Assembly: GCF_900100205.1 (NCBI RefSeq)
Contig: NZ_FNEQ01000003.1
Span: 62,001-126,000, forward strand
DNA length: 64,000 bases
Reading direction: 5' to 3'
Source of the DNA: Duganella sp. OV510
Lineage (GTDB): Bacteria > Pseudomonadota > Gammaproteobacteria > Burkholderiales > Burkholderiaceae_D
Below the pieces are notes generated by a model. That model searched no databases. It was not told where the DNA came from and was given only the letters and a program-made list of their open reading frames with translations. Position 1 is the first letter of the stretch, and every line of letters begins with the position of its first letter. A program made the translations under genes and the position numbers. Below, piece by piece: positions 1 to 8,503 of the stretch.

Positions 1-642
1 GCGCTGCCGCTGACCGGCATCGTGCTGACCAAGCTGGATGGCGACTCGCGCGGCGGTGCCGCGCTGTCGGTGCGTCACATCACCGGCAAGCCGATCAAGT
101 TTGCCGGCGTCTCGGAAAAGCTGGACGGCCTGGAAGCCTTCGACCCGACCCGCATGGCCAACCGCGTGCTGGGCATGGGCGACATCCTGGCGCTGGTCGA
201 AGAAGCGCGCAAGGGCGTCGACGCCAAGGCCGCCGCCGATCTGGCCAACAAGGTCAAGTCGGGTGGCAAATTTGACATGAACGACTTCAAGGCGCAACTG
301 GGCCAGATGAAGAAAATGGGCGGCATGGCCAGCCTGGTCGACAAGCTGCCGGCGCAGTTCCAGCAGGCGGCCGGCAACGCCAATATGGACCAGGCCGACA
401 AACAGGTGCGCCGCATGGTCGGCATCATCGACTCGATGACGGCAGCCGAACGCGCCAAGCCGGAGCTGATCAAGGCCACCCGCAAGCGCCGCATCGCTGC
501 TGGCGCCGGCGTCCAGGTGCAGGAAGTCAACCGCATGCTGAACCAGTTCGAGCAGATGCAGACCATGATGAAAAAGCTGTCCGGCGGTGGCATGATGAAG
601 ATGATGCGCTCGATGAAGGGCATGATGCCAGGGCTGCGCTAA
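1..642 (+). CDS. ffh: Signal recognition particle protein Ffh, C-terminal part (5' cut by window)
   Basis: The reading frame is open from base 1, so the gene begins upstream of the window. The first residues (ALPLTGIVLTKLDGDSRGG) are the end of the SRP54 GTPase G domain, containing the TKLDG guanine-specificity motif. The rest is the M domain, ending in a methionine-rich tail (MMKKLSGGGMMKMMR) that binds signal sequences and 4.5S RNA. Ffh targets nascent membrane proteins to FtsY and the Sec translocon. The tail is intact and ends in a normal stop, so only the N and most of the G domain are missing. Confidence 0.97.
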   Translation, partial: ALPLTGIVLTKLDGDSRGGAALSVRHITGKPIKFAGVSEKLDGLEAFDPTRMANRVLGMGDILALVEEARKGVDAKAAADLANKVKSGGKFDMNDFKAQLGQMKKMGGMASLVDKLPAQFQQAAGNANMDQADKQVRRMVGIIDSMTAAERAKPELIKATRKRRIAAGAGVQVQEVNRMLNQFEQMQTMMKKLSGGGMMKMMRSMKGMMPGLR

Positions 643-664
643 ACGCCCGAAAGCGCGGCAAACC

Positions 665-696
665 ACGTAAACACCGGTCTAGCCCCGTGTTTACGT
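665..696 (+). terminator. Hairpin downstream of ffh
   Basis: ACGTAAACAC pairs perfectly with GTGTTTACGT around a 12-base loop, 23 bases after the ffh stop. No T-run follows, so it is either a weak terminator or an mRNA 3'-end stabiliser. It is placed as expected for ending the ffh transcript before the SWIB gene. Confidence 0.45.
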
Positions 697-769
697 CGTG
701 TTTCCGGGAAAAAACGCGAAAAACACTTGCGTACTGCTTAAATCCCCACCAATATTAGCCGGTGCGATC

Positions 770-781
770 AATTGCGCAATT
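770..781. promoter_or_regulatory. Palindrome AATTGCGCAATT upstream of the SWIB gene
   Basis: A perfect 12-bp palindrome lies 30 bases before the SWIB start codon. The same half site AATTGCGCA recurs as a 21-base palindrome in front of parE (20945-20965). It could be an operator, but two occurrences are thin evidence. Confidence 0.3.
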
Positions 782-811
782 TTTCTATGTGTTCGTTAAG
801 GAGGCTCGAAT

Positions 812-1183
812 ATGGCAACAGCCAAAAAAGCAGCACCTGCTAAGAAACCGGCAGCAAAACCTGCCGTGAAGAAAGCAGCAGCACCAGTCAAAGCAGCAGC
901 TAAACCAGCAGTGAAAAAAGCACCCGCAGCACGCAAACCTAACGCCGCTTTCATGAAAGCGCTGACGCCATCCGCCTCCCTGGCTGCCGTCGTGGGTGCA
1001 GCGCCTCTGCCGCGCACCGAAGTGACCAAGAAAGTGTGGGAATACATCAAGAAACACGATCTGCAAGATGCGGCCAACCGCCGCAACATCAACGCTGACG
1101 ACAAGCTGAAAGCAGTCTTCGGCGGCAAAGCCCAGGTTTCGATGTTCGAAATGACCAAGCTCATTTCCGACCACCTGAAATAA
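812..1183 (+). CDS. SWIB/MDM2-domain protein with histone-H1-like Lys/Ala/Pro tail
   Basis: 123 aa. Residues 1-45 are a repetitive Lys-Ala-Pro stretch (AKKAAPAKKPAAKPAVKKAA and repeats) like the C-terminal tail of histone H1 and bacterial HctB/AlgP-type proteins. Residues 46-123 form a SWIB domain with the typical LPRTEVTKKVWEYIKKHDLQ and NINADDKLKAVFG motifs. Such two-part proteins occur in beta-proteobacteria and Chlamydia and are thought to be nucleoid-associated, though their exact role is not established. The start is fixed by a perfect AAGGAGG at 798-804, seven bases before ATG, which suggests strong translation. It stands alone, between ffh and a palindromic terminator. Confidence 0.9.
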   Translation: MATAKKAAPAKKPAAKPAVKKAAAPVKAAAKPAVKKAPAARKPNAAFMKALTPSASLAAVVGAAPLPRTEVTKKVWEYIKKHDLQDAANRRNINADDKLKAVFGGKAQVSMFEMTKLISDHLK

Positions 1184-1203
1184 GCGTCCCGCGCGCCCGC
1201 GCG

Positions 1204-1275
1204 AAAAACCGGGGGTCAGTTCTGCCAAACGTACACGAGCTCGTGTACGTTTGGCAGAACTGACCCCCGGTTTTT
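1204..1275. repeat. Perfect 72-base palindrome, probable bidirectional terminator (family copy 1)
   Basis: Two 36-base arms match without mismatch and without a loop (centre GAG|CTC at 1239/1240). The outer part is AAAAACCGGGGGTCAGT with its complement ending in TTTTT, so a strong GC stem is flanked by A and T runs on both strands. It fills the gap between two convergent genes (SWIB stop at 1183, lytic transglycosylase stop at 1274-1276) and even overlaps the latter stop. The inner 50 bases are nearly identical to the palindrome at 4932-4991. Confidence 0.85.
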
Positions 1276-1870
1276 ATTTCCAGTTGTTCCAGGCTTTGAG
1301 GACGGCGTTCGGGTAGTCGGGCTTGCCACGGCTGCCGTTGTAGCGGCCCAGCGCGAGGAACAGGTTGCCCGCCTCCATGTCGATATACATGCGCAGGATC
1401 GCGCAGCCGTAGCGCAGATTGGTCTGCATGTCGAACAGCGCGCGCCGGTTGCGGTCGCCGATCACATTGGTCCAGAACGGCATCACCTGCATATAACCGC
1501 GCGCGCCGGCAATCGACACCGCGTACTTGCGATAGGCCGATTCCACCTGGATCAGGCCCAGCACCATGCCCGGATCGAGCCCGGCGCGGCGCGCTTCATA
1601 CCAGACGGTGGCGAGGAATTCATGGCGGGTCTGCTGGTCCGGCAGCTTGCGCTGCAGCCGGTAGGACATGCTTTCCAGCCAGTTCTGATAGCGCGCCTGG
1701 TCGGAAGGATTGCGGAAACTCGGCGTCGGCGGCGTCGCATCCTTGATGGCGTTTGACAGCGCCAGCCGCACCGAGTCGGCCAGCGCTTCTTCCTTCTGGT
1801 TGCCGGCCAGCGCCGGCATGCTGGCCAGCGCCAGCAGCAATGCCGCCCACGCCGGCCGCAGCGCTTTCAT
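1274..1870 (-). CDS. Exported lytic transglycosylase (SLT family)
   Basis: 198 aa with an N-terminal signal peptide ([22 protein letters not shown]). The SLT domain shows the catalytic region GLIQVESAYRKYAVS, with the Glu in the E-S position, followed by GARGYMQVMPFW and the RYGCAILRMYI and ALGRYNGS motifs. Family members cleave the MurNAc-GlcNAc bond of peptidoglycan, forming 1,6-anhydroMurNAc. The start at 1870 overlaps the proS stop by one base (TGATG), so it is probably translationally coupled to proS. Frames extending further upstream lie inside proS and are rejected. Confidence 0.93.
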   Translation of the reverse strand: MKALRPAWAALLLALASMPALAGNQKEEALADSVRLALSNAIKDATPPTPSFRNPSDQARYQNWLESMSYRLQRKLPDQQTRHEFLATVWYEARRAGLDPGMVLGLIQVESAYRKYAVSIAGARGYMQVMPFWTNVIGDRNRRALFDMQTNLRYGCAILRMYIDMEAGNLFLALGRYNGSRGKPDYPNAVLKAWNNWK

Positions 1871-3606
1871 CACTGCGCCAGTTTGCCCTGGATGAAGGCC
1901 AGCACCTCGGCTACCGGCACGGCAGTCGCTTCGGTGTCGCGGCGGCCCTGGTATTCCAGGTTGCCTTCCTTCAGGCCACGGTCGCCGATCACCACGCGGT
2001 GCGGCACGCCGATCAGCTCCCAGTCGGCAAACATCTGGCCCGGACGCTGGCCACGGTCGTCGAGGATGACATCGATGCCGGCCGCCACCGCGTCGGCGTA
2101 CAGCTTCTCGGCGGTTTCCTTGACCGCTTCGCTGCGGTCCATGCCCATCGGGCACAGCACCAGCTCGAACGGCGCCAGCGACGTCGGCCAGATGATGCCC
2201 TTGTCGTCGAAGTTCTGCTCGATCGCAGCACCCAGGATGCGGGTGATGCCGATGCCGTAGCACCCCATCTGCAGCGGCGCCGGTTTGCCGTTTTCGTCGA
2301 GGAACGTGGCTTTCATCGCTTCCGAATAGGCGGTGCCCAGCTGGAACACGTGGCCCACTTCGATGCCGCGCTCGATCGCCAGCACGCCCTGGCCGTCCGG
2401 CGAAGCGTCGCCCTCGACCACATTGCGCAGGTCGGCCACGACGGCCGGCTCGGCGGTGTCGCGGCCCCAGTTGGCGCCCGTGTAGTGGTAGCCGGCATCG
2501 TTCGCGCCGCAGATGAAGTCGGCCATATTGGCCACCGTGCGGTCAGCCACCACGGTGACCGGGGCCTTGGTGCCGATCGGGCCCAGATAGCCCGGCACGG
2601 TGCCGTAGACTTCGAGGATTTCTGCCTCGGTCGAGAAGCGGTGTGCCGCCAAGCCAGCCACCTTGCCGACCTTGACTTCGTTGAGTTCGTGGTCGCCACG
2701 CAACAACAACATGAAATACTGTTTAGTGACTTTGCCGTCCTGCTCGTTCTCGACGGTCAGCGCCAGCGTCTTCACGGTCTGCGACAGCGGCTGCTTCAGC
2801 TGCTCGGCCACCAGTTCGCACTTGGTGGCGTCCGGCGTCGCCACCTTGCTCAGCGCCTGCGCGGCGGCAGGACGGCTGGCGTTGACTGGCAGCGCCTCGG
2901 CTGCTTCCATATTCGCCGCGTAGTCGGAGGTCGGGCAGTACACCACCGCATCTTCGCCGGTATGGGCGATGACGTGGAATTCGTGCGAGCCGGTGCCGCC
3001 AATCGCGCCGTTATCGGCTGCTACCGCACGGAACTTCAAGCCGAAACGGTTGAAAATGCGTACATAGGCGTCGTACATGATTTTGTACGAGGCTTGCATG
3101 CCGGCCAGGTCACGGTCGAAGGAGTACGCATCCTTCATGGTGAACTCGCGGCCGCGCATCAGGCCGAAGCGTGGACGGCGCTCGTCGCGGAATTTGGTTT
3201 GAATGTGGTAAAAATTCAACGGCAACTGGCGGTAGGATTTGATTTCCGAACGAACAACATCGGTGATCACTTCCTCGGCGGTCGGCTGGAAGGCGAATTC
3301 GCGGCCGTGACGGTCCTTGATGCGCAGCAGTTCGGCGCCCATCTTGTCCCAGCGGCCGGTCTCCTGCCACAGCTCGGCCGGCTGGATCAGCGGCATCAAC
3401 AGCTCAATGGCGGCCGACTGGTTCATCTCCTCGCGGACGATGGCTTCAACCTTGCGGATGATCTTCAGGCCCATCGGCATATAGGTATAAATGCCCGAAC
3501 CCAGGCGTTTGATCATGCCGGCGCGCATCATTAACTGATGGCTGACGATCTCGGCATCCGAAGGAGCTTCTTTAAGCGTGGAAATAAAAAAACGTGACGC
3601 GCGCAT
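1870..3606 (-). CDS. proS: Prolyl-tRNA synthetase
   Basis: 578 aa, the length of the bacterial type with an INS editing domain. The class II motifs are visible: [18 protein letters not shown] near the start, motif 2 in [25 protein letters not shown], and motif 3 in [13 protein letters not shown]. The editing domain lies between them (residues about 225-410), and the anticodon-binding domain is C-terminal (LILDDR-like region, QGRRDTEA). It charges tRNA-Pro. It forms a two-gene unit with the downstream lytic transglycosylase and is divergent from rppH, a common beta-proteobacterial arrangement. Confidence 0.98.
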   Translation of the reverse strand: MRASRFFISTLKEAPSDAEIVSHQLMMRAGMIKRLGSGIYTYMPMGLKIIRKVEAIVREEMNQSAAIELLMPLIQPAELWQETGRWDKMGAELLRIKDRHGREFAFQPTAEEVITDVVRSEIKSYRQLPLNFYHIQTKFRDERRPRFGLMRGREFTMKDAYSFDRDLAGMQASYKIMYDAYVRIFNRFGLKFRAVAADNGAIGGTGSHEFHVIAHTGEDAVVYCPTSDYAANMEAAEALPVNASRPAAAQALSKVATPDATKCELVAEQLKQPLSQTVKTLALTVENEQDGKVTKQYFMLLLRGDHELNEVKVGKVAGLAAHRFSTEAEILEVYGTVPGYLGPIGTKAPVTVVADRTVANMADFICGANDAGYHYTGANWGRDTAEPAVVADLRNVVEGDASPDGQGVLAIERGIEVGHVFQLGTAYSEAMKATFLDENGKPAPLQMGCYGIGITRILGAAIEQNFDDKGIIWPTSLAPFELVLCPMGMDRSEAVKETAEKLYADAVAAGIDVILDDRGQRPGQMFADWELIGVPHRVVIGDRGLKEGNLEYQGRRDTEATAVPVAEVLAFIQGKLAQ

Positions 3607-3808
3607 ACGGTGAATTCTTTTTAAAAAGAGAGAGTTATAATCAACCTAATTTTAAAGGATTAGCTGGCTGATGCACCCATACTTTATACAAATGCGTTCA
3701 AATCAGGGCCCTCCGGCCGTTTTCGTACCGCGAAAACGCTGCCGGCGTGCCGTTTTGTGGGCAAAAATATAAGCAGGGAGCACAGCCGCAGAAAGTTTGA
3801 GGTGCAAT
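3607..3808. promoter_or_regulatory. Divergent proS/rppH intergenic region
   Basis: 202 bases between the proS start and the rppH start. They are AT-richer than the surroundings and contain a perfect TATAAT at 3636-3641 on the plus strand, without a good -35. Divergent promoters are expected here. I see no RNA gene and no convincing small ORF. Confidence 0.35.
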
Positions 3809-4438
3809 ATGCTCGATCGTGAAGGGTTTCGGCCCAACGTCGGCATCATCCTGCTGAACGCCCAGAACGAGGTGTGGTGGGGCAAGCGGGTGCGCGAGCA
3901 CTCATGGCAATTTCCGCAAGGCGGCATCAAGTATGGAGAGACGCCAGAGCAGGCGATGTATCGCGAGCTGGAAGAGGAAATCGGTCTGCGGGCCGAGCAC
4001 GTCAAGATTGTCGGTCGCACCCGCGACTGGCTGCGCTATGAGGTGCCGGACCATTTCATCAAGCGGGAAATCCGCGGCCACTACCGTGGCCAGAAGCAGA
4101 TCTGGTTCCTGTTGCGGATGTGCGCCCGCGATAACGACGTCAACCTGCGCCTGACCGACCATCCGGAATTCGACGCCTGGCGCTGGCATGACTACTGGGT
4201 GCCGCTGGACGTGGTGATTGAATTCAAGCGCGACGTCTACCAGCGCGCGCTGCAGGAATTGTCGCGTTTCCTGACCTGGCCGGCCAATGGCCATGACCGC
4301 CGCCACCACGGCTCGCGCTACCTGCGCCAGCCGCACGCGCCGCGCAACAGCGCGACGCCGGCGCCCAAGCCCCTGCCGCCCACCACGGACGACTGTGCTT
4401 GCGCCGAACCCACGGCGGAGCACAAAGACAGCGCATGA
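3809..4438 (+). CDS. rppH: RNA pyrophosphohydrolase RppH (Nudix)
   Basis: 209 aa. The family-typical N-terminus [17 protein letters not shown] fixes the start at 3809, and an upstream TTG at 3797 is not needed. The Nudix box [23 protein letters not shown] lies at about residues 37-59. RppH removes pyrophosphate from 5'-triphosphorylated mRNA and so triggers RNase E-dependent decay. The C-terminal 50 residues are Arg/His/Pro-rich and less conserved, longer than in E. coli (176 aa). It is the only gene before the terminator at 4442-4477. Confidence 0.96.
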   Translation: MLDREGFRPNVGIILLNAQNEVWWGKRVREHSWQFPQGGIKYGETPEQAMYRELEEEIGLRAEHVKIVGRTRDWLRYEVPDHFIKREIRGHYRGQKQIWFLLRMCARDNDVNLRLTDHPEFDAWRWHDYWVPLDVVIEFKRDVYQRALQELSRFLTWPANGHDRRHHGSRYLRQPHAPRNSATPAPKPLPPTTDDCACAEPTAEHKDSA

Positions 4439-4441
4439 GGC

Positions 4442-4477
4442 AAAAAACCGGGACCGTCTGACGGTCCCGGTTTTTTT
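4442..4477 (+). terminator. Rho-independent terminator after rppH
   Basis: CCGGGACCGT pairs with ACGGTCCCGG around a 3-base loop (CTG). An A-run lies before it and seven T's follow. It sits directly after the rppH stop and 18 bases before the next start codon, so the DUF1841 gene must have its own promoter or depend on read-through. Confidence 0.9.
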
Positions 4478-4494
4478 ACGTACAATGGCGGCCT

Positions 4495-4920
4495 ATGTTT
4501 AATCCCTCTTCCGACGATGTGCGCCGCTTCTTCTGCGACGCCTACCGCAAGCAACAGGCGCGCGAACCGCTGACGCCACTCGAAGCCATGGCGGCCGACT
4601 GGATCCGCCACCATCCCGAATACCACGACGTGCTGCAGGATGTCGAAACCGCCTTGACGCGCGACTACAAGGTCGAAGGCGCGCAAGCCAACCCGTTCTT
4701 GCACCTGTCGATGCACCTGTCGATCGACGAGCAGATTTCGATCGACCAGCCGCCCGGCATCCGCGCGCTGGCGACCGAGCTGACGCTGAAGCTGGACGAC
4801 GCCCACGCCGCGCAGCACGCCATCATGGAATGCCTGGGCGAAATGATCTGGAACGCCCAGCGCACCGGCACCCCGCCCGACGGCATCGCCTACATCGAAG
4901 CCATCAAGCGCCGCCTCTAA
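4495..4920 (+). CDS. DUF1841 family protein
   Basis: 141 aa, soluble. It shows the family's conserved features: MFNPSSDDVRRFFCDAYRK at the start, EYHDVLQDVE, NPFLHLSMHLSIDEQISIDQP and the His-rich centre, and the end GTPPDGIAYIEAIKRR. DUF1841 proteins are confined mostly to beta- and gamma-proteobacteria and have no known function. In other beta-proteobacteria the gene is often next to cytochrome c genes, as here, where two cytochromes c are encoded convergently. Confidence 0.88.
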   Translation: MFNPSSDDVRRFFCDAYRKQQAREPLTPLEAMAADWIRHHPEYHDVLQDVETALTRDYKVEGAQANPFLHLSMHLSIDEQISIDQPPGIRALATELTLKLDDAHAAQHAIMECLGEMIWNAQRTGTPPDGIAYIEAIKRRL

Positions 4921-4931
4921 ACTCCTAAACT

Positions 4932-4991
4932 CCGGGGTCAGTTCTGCCAAACGTACATGAGCTCGTGTACGTTTGGCAGAACTGACCCCGG
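4932..4991. repeat. 60-base near-perfect palindrome, probable bidirectional terminator (family copy 2)
   Basis: The arms are CCGGGGTCAGTTCTGCCAAA... and the exact complement, with a single T/C difference next to the centre (GAG|CTC at 4961/4962). T5 follows on the plus strand. It lies between the DUF1841 stop (4920) and the convergent cytochrome stop (4996). The core is the same as the 1204-1275 copy. Confidence 0.85.
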
Positions 4992-4995
4992 GTTT

Positions 4996-5343
4996 TTAGC
5001 GGTGCGTGGCGAGCGTGCCTGGCAGGCTGTGCAGGTAGGCGGCCAGGTCTTTGATGTCCTGGTTGCTCAAGGGCTTGACCTGGCCGGTCATGATGGCGTT
5101 GCTGCGGCCGTTGGCGGCGTCGCCGCGCTTGTAGGTCTTCAGCGCGTGCTCCAGGTAGTCCTTGTGCTGGCCGGCCAGCTTCGGATAGCTGGGGTCGATC
5201 GGCGTGTTGAAGTCCTTGCCGTGACAGCTGAAACAGGCGTATTTGTCGGCCAGCGCCTTGCCGGCGGTGACGCTGCCAGCCGCTTGCGCGCCCATCGCGG
5301 CCAGCAGGCAGGCGGCTGCGGCGATCCAGTGTGCTGTCTTCAT
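4996..5343 (-). CDS. Periplasmic cytochrome c (class I, c4-like)
   Basis: 115 aa with a signal peptide (MKTAHWIAAAACLLAAMGAQA). It has one haem site CFSCHGK and a downstream Met ligand candidate in AIMTGQVKPLSNQDIKDLAAYL, typical of cytochrome c553/c4 half-domains. It probably carries electrons to a terminal oxidase. The start overlaps the stop of the upstream cytochrome gene by four bases (ATGA), indicating an operon of two related monohaem cytochromes. The convergent palindrome follows its stop. Confidence 0.92.
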   Translation of the reverse strand: MKTAHWIAAAACLLAAMGAQAAGSVTAGKALADKYACFSCHGKDFNTPIDPSYPKLAGQHKDYLEHALKTYKRGDAANGRSNAIMTGQVKPLSNQDIKDLAAYLHSLPGTLATHR

Positions 5344-5678
5344 TTGCTCTCCCCGCTACGCTTCTGCTGTGCATAAAATGCCGCCACGTCGGCAATGTCC
5401 TGGTCCGACAGGCTGCTGGCGATGCCCTTCATCGATGGATGCTTGCGCTCGCCTTTTTTATAGGCCTGCAGCGCGCTTTCGATGTACTTGGCCGACTGGC
5501 CACCGATCATCGGCACCTGGAACACTTCAGGGAAGGTGGCTTTGTAGCCGGGGATGCCATGGCAGCCGATACACATTTCGATCTTGGCTTTGGCGTTCTG
5601 GGCATTGCCCACAACTTCCGCAGCGACGGCGACGTGGGCTAGGCCTGCGAGCACGAGGAGTGCGGGGAGTTTTTTCAT
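5340..5678 (-). CDS. Periplasmic cytochrome c (class I, c4-like), upstream partner
   Basis: 112 aa. The start at MKKLPALLVLAGLAHVAVA gives a clean signal peptide; an upstream in-frame start is less plausible. The haem motif is CIGCHG, with a Met ligand candidate in HPSMKGIASSLSDQDIADVAAFY. It is similar in layout to the downstream cytochrome, so the pair looks like a split dihaem c4. The 200-base gap upstream (5679-5879) separates it from the divergent MoxR gene and should hold both promoters. Confidence 0.92.
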   Translation of the reverse strand: MKKLPALLVLAGLAHVAVAAEVVGNAQNAKAKIEMCIGCHGIPGYKATFPEVFQVPMIGGQSAKYIESALQAYKKGERKHPSMKGIASSLSDQDIADVAAFYAQQKRSGESK

Positions 5679-5879
5679 GGTGTCTCTAAGTAAGTAATCG
5701 GATACTGCGATCTCGGATACTTCTACCACGGGTCAATTCTATTGACTTTTGCTCTACTTGTTCAAGGATTCTAACCTAAGTATTTTTTATAAACAACACG
5801 ATGCCGTGCGCGCTACCGAGCCCCTCCTCTACGCTTTCCTTCTATACTGTTTGTTCTTTTCTTCCCCGGATACGCAACC

Positions 5880-6728
5880 ATGCAAGCACGCTTCGAAGGC
5901 TCCGACCAGTATGTCGCCACCGCCGACCTGAAACTGGCGGTCAACGCCGCCCTGACCCTGCAACGCCCGCTGCTGATCAAGGGCGAACCCGGCACCGGCA
6001 AGACCATGCTGGCCGAGGAGGTGGCGGCCGCACTGGACATGCCGCTGCTGCAATGGCACGTCAAGTCGACCACCAAGGCGCAACAGGGCCTGTACGAGTA
6101 CGACGCCGTCTCGCGCCTGCGCGATTCGCAACTGGGCGACGAGCGCGTGCGCGACATCCACAACTACATCGTCAGGGGCGTGCTGTGGCAGGCCTTTACC
6201 GCGCCGGCGCCGGTGGTGCTGCTGATCGATGAAATCGACAAGGCCGACATCGAGTTCCCCAACGACCTGCTGCGCGAACTCGACCGCATGGAGTTCTATG
6301 TCTACGAAACCCGCGAGATGGTGCGCGCCGTGCACCGGCCGCTGGTCATCATCACCTCGAATAACGAGAAGGAGCTGCCGGACGCCTTCCTGCGCCGCTG
6401 CTTCTTCCACTACATCCAGTTCCCCGACCGCGACACCATGGCGCAGATCGTCCAGGTCCACTATCCGCAGCTGAAGCAGGAGCTGCTGGCGCAGGCGCTG
6501 CAAACCTTCTATGAGCTGCGCGACGTCCAGGGCCTGAAGAAGAAGCCGTCTACCTCGGAATTCCTCGACTGGCTGAAGCTGCTGATGGCCGAGGACATCC
6601 CGCCGGAGGCGCTGCGCAGCCAGGACCACAAGGCCATCGTGCCACCGCTGCACGGCGCGCTGCTGAAGAACGAGCAGGACATCCACCTGTTCGAGCGCCT
6701 GATCCAGATGGTGCGGGCCAACCGATGA
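5880..6728 (+). CDS. MoxR-family AAA+ ATPase
   Basis: 282 aa. Walker A is GEPGTGKTML (about residues 38-47), Walker B is VVLLIDEIDKAD (about 108-119), and sensor 1 is ITSNNEKELPDAFLRRC. MoxR ATPases act as chaperone-like machines together with a VWA-domain partner. That partner is encoded two genes downstream (7330-8499) in the same operon. The stop overlaps the next start by four bases. The divergent neighbour is a cytochrome c pair, a frequent but unexplained association. Confidence 0.94.
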   Translation: MQARFEGSDQYVATADLKLAVNAALTLQRPLLIKGEPGTGKTMLAEEVAAALDMPLLQWHVKSTTKAQQGLYEYDAVSRLRDSQLGDERVRDIHNYIVRGVLWQAFTAPAPVVLLIDEIDKADIEFPNDLLRELDRMEFYVYETREMVRAVHRPLVIITSNNEKELPDAFLRRCFFHYIQFPDRDTMAQIVQVHYPQLKQELLAQALQTFYELRDVQGLKKKPSTSEFLDWLKLLMAEDIPPEALRSQDHKAIVPPLHGALLKNEQDIHLFERLIQMVRANR

Positions 6729-7330
6729 GCGCCGCCTTCGACACGCCGCTGCCGCTGACGCTGGAACTGCACGGCGTGCGGCTGGAACCGCTCGGCCCGC
6801 ACCACGCCGACGGCCTGCGCGCGGCCGCCACCGATGGCGAACTGTGGCAGCTGCGCGTCACTTCGGTGCCGGCGCCGCACGAGGTCGACGCGTATATTTT
6901 CAAGGCCATCGAACAGCGCCCCACCCGGCTGGCGTTTGCCGTGACCGACATCGCCAGCGGCGCGCTGATCGGCACCACCAGCTTCCACGACATCGTGCCG
7001 GCCATCGGCCGGCTGGAGATCGGCTATACCTGGTACGCCAAAAGCCACCAGCGCAGCCACGTCAACACCACCTGCAAGCTGCTGCTGATGACGCACGCCT
7101 TCGAGACGCTGGGCGCAGCGCTGGTCGGCCTGCGCACCGATAATTTCAACTACGCGTCGCAGGCGGCCATCGAACGGCTTGGCGCCAAAAAGGATGGCGT
7201 GCTGCGCCACCATGCGCTGCGCCGCGACGGCAGCGTGCGCGACACCGTCATGTACAGCATCAGCGCCGGCGAGTGGCCGGAGATCAAGGCCCACCTGCGC
7301 GACCGGCTGGCGCGCCACGGAGTGCGCTGA
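6725..7330 (+). CDS. GNAT family N-acetyltransferase (RimJ/RimL type)
   Basis: 201 aa. It starts with the usual RimL-like frame (LHGVRLEPLGPHHADGLRAAA), then GTTSFHDIVPAIGRLEIGYTWYAKSHQRSHVNTTCKLLL, where the acetyl-CoA region is degenerate, and NFNYASQAAIERLGAKKDGVLRHH. It overlaps MoxR by four bases and shares one base with the VWA gene (TGATG), so it is embedded in that operon. The target is unknown: a protein N-terminus, or a modification linked to the MoxR/VWA machine. Confidence 0.88.
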   Translation: MSAAFDTPLPLTLELHGVRLEPLGPHHADGLRAAATDGELWQLRVTSVPAPHEVDAYIFKAIEQRPTRLAFAVTDIASGALIGTTSFHDIVPAIGRLEIGYTWYAKSHQRSHVNTTCKLLLMTHAFETLGAALVGLRTDNFNYASQAAIERLGAKKDGVLRHHALRRDGSVRDTVMYSISAGEWPEIKAHLRDRLARHGVR

Positions 7331-8499
7331 TGCTGATCGATTTCTTCTTCACGCTGAAGGACGCCAAAATCCCGGTGTCGATCAAGGAGTTCCTGACGCT
7401 GCTGGAAGCCATGCAGAAGCAGGTGATCCCGCATTCGCTTGACGATTTCTACTATCTGGCGCGCCTCACGCTGGTCAAGGACGAGGCCCACTTCGACAAG
7501 TTCGACCGCGCCTTCGGCCTGTACTTCAAGGGCGTCAGCGCCGCCTTCGATGAACAGGGCAGCGTGCCGCTCGACTGGCTGGTGCAGCGCATGAAGCGCG
7601 AGCTGACGCCGGAGCAGCTGGCGGCGCTGGAGAAATTCGGCTACGACAAGCTGATGGACCGCCTGCGCGAACTGTTGAAGGAGCAGAAGGAGCGCCACGA
7701 GGGCGGCAGCAAGTGGATCGGCACCGGCGGCACCTCGCCGTTCGGCCATGGCGGCACCAATCCGGAAGGTGTGCGCATCGGCGGCAAGGGCGGCAACCGC
7801 ACTGCGGTCAAGGTGTGGGAGGCGCGCAGCTACAAGGACTACGACGGCGAGCGCGAGATCGGCACCCGCAACATCAAGCTGGCGCTGCGCCGCTTGCGCA
7901 AGTTCGCCCGCCTCGGCGCCGCCGAGGAACTGGCGCTGGACGCCACCATCCGCGCCACCGCCAGCAACGCCGGCTACCTCGATATCAGGATGCAGCCGGA
8001 GCGCAAGAACAATATCAAGGTGCTGATGCTGTTCGATGTCGGCGGCACCATGGATGATCATATCGAACGCACCGAGGAGCTGTTCTCGGCCGCCAAGTCG
8101 GAGTTCAAGAACATGGAGTTCTTTTACTTTCACAACTGCGTGTACGACTATCTGTGGAAGAACAACCGCCGCCGCCATGCGGAGCGCTTCCCTACCTGGG
8201 ACATCCTGCGCAAGTATCCGCCGGATACCAAGCTGATTTTCGTTGGCGACGCCACCATGAGCCCCTACGAGATTTTGCAGCCGGGCGGCTCGGTCGAGTA
8301 CAACAATCCGGAGGCCGGCAGCGCCTGGCTGGCGCGCTTCACCAGCGCGTTTCCGAAATTCGTCTGGCTCAACCCGGAGCCGGAGGGCGTGTGGCAGTAC
8401 CGCCAGTCGGTGTCCATCATCCGCCAGTTGATGAACCACCGCATGTACCCGCTGACCATCAACGGCCTGGAACAGGCGATGCGCACGCTCAGCAAGTAG
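7330..8499 (+). CDS. VWA (CoxE-like) domain protein, MoxR partner
   Basis: 389 aa. The N-terminal half (MLIDFFFTLKDAKIPVSIKE) is the conserved helical region of CoxE-like proteins. A Gly-rich linker (GTGGTSPFGHGGTNP) follows, and the von Willebrand A domain begins at IKVLMLFDVGGTMDDH. The MIDAS is D-x-G-G-T rather than D-x-S-x-S, as is usual in this subfamily. With MoxR it probably forms a chelatase-like complex for metal loading or enzyme maturation. The start is ATG at 7330, directly at the acetyltransferase stop. Confidence 0.92.
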   Translation: MLIDFFFTLKDAKIPVSIKEFLTLLEAMQKQVIPHSLDDFYYLARLTLVKDEAHFDKFDRAFGLYFKGVSAAFDEQGSVPLDWLVQRMKRELTPEQLAALEKFGYDKLMDRLRELLKEQKERHEGGSKWIGTGGTSPFGHGGTNPEGVRIGGKGGNRTAVKVWEARSYKDYDGEREIGTRNIKLALRRLRKFARLGAAEELALDATIRATASNAGYLDIRMQPERKNNIKVLMLFDVGGTMDDHIERTEELFSAAKSEFKNMEFFYFHNCVYDYLWKNNRRRHAERFPTWDILRKYPPDTKLIFVGDATMSPYEILQPGGSVEYNNPEAGSAWLARFTSAFPKFVWLNPEPEGVWQYRQSVSIIRQLMNHRMYPLTINGLEQAMRTLSK

Positions 8500-8503
8500 C
8501 CAT

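Noticed and set aside
1871..2263. N-terminal extension of the lytic transglycosylase frame into proS
   Set aside because: The signal peptide starts at 1870 and the upstream residues are an out-of-frame reading of proS.
3671..3790. Short open frame starting MHPYFIQMRSNQG between proS and rppH
   Set aside because: No SD, no recognisable pattern, and it occupies the region needed for divergent promoters.
1204..4991. The two near-identical palindromes as ends of a composite transposon carrying proS/rppH
   Set aside because: The enclosed genes are housekeeping genes in normal order, no transposase or target duplication is seen, and a third copy sits alone at 42246.
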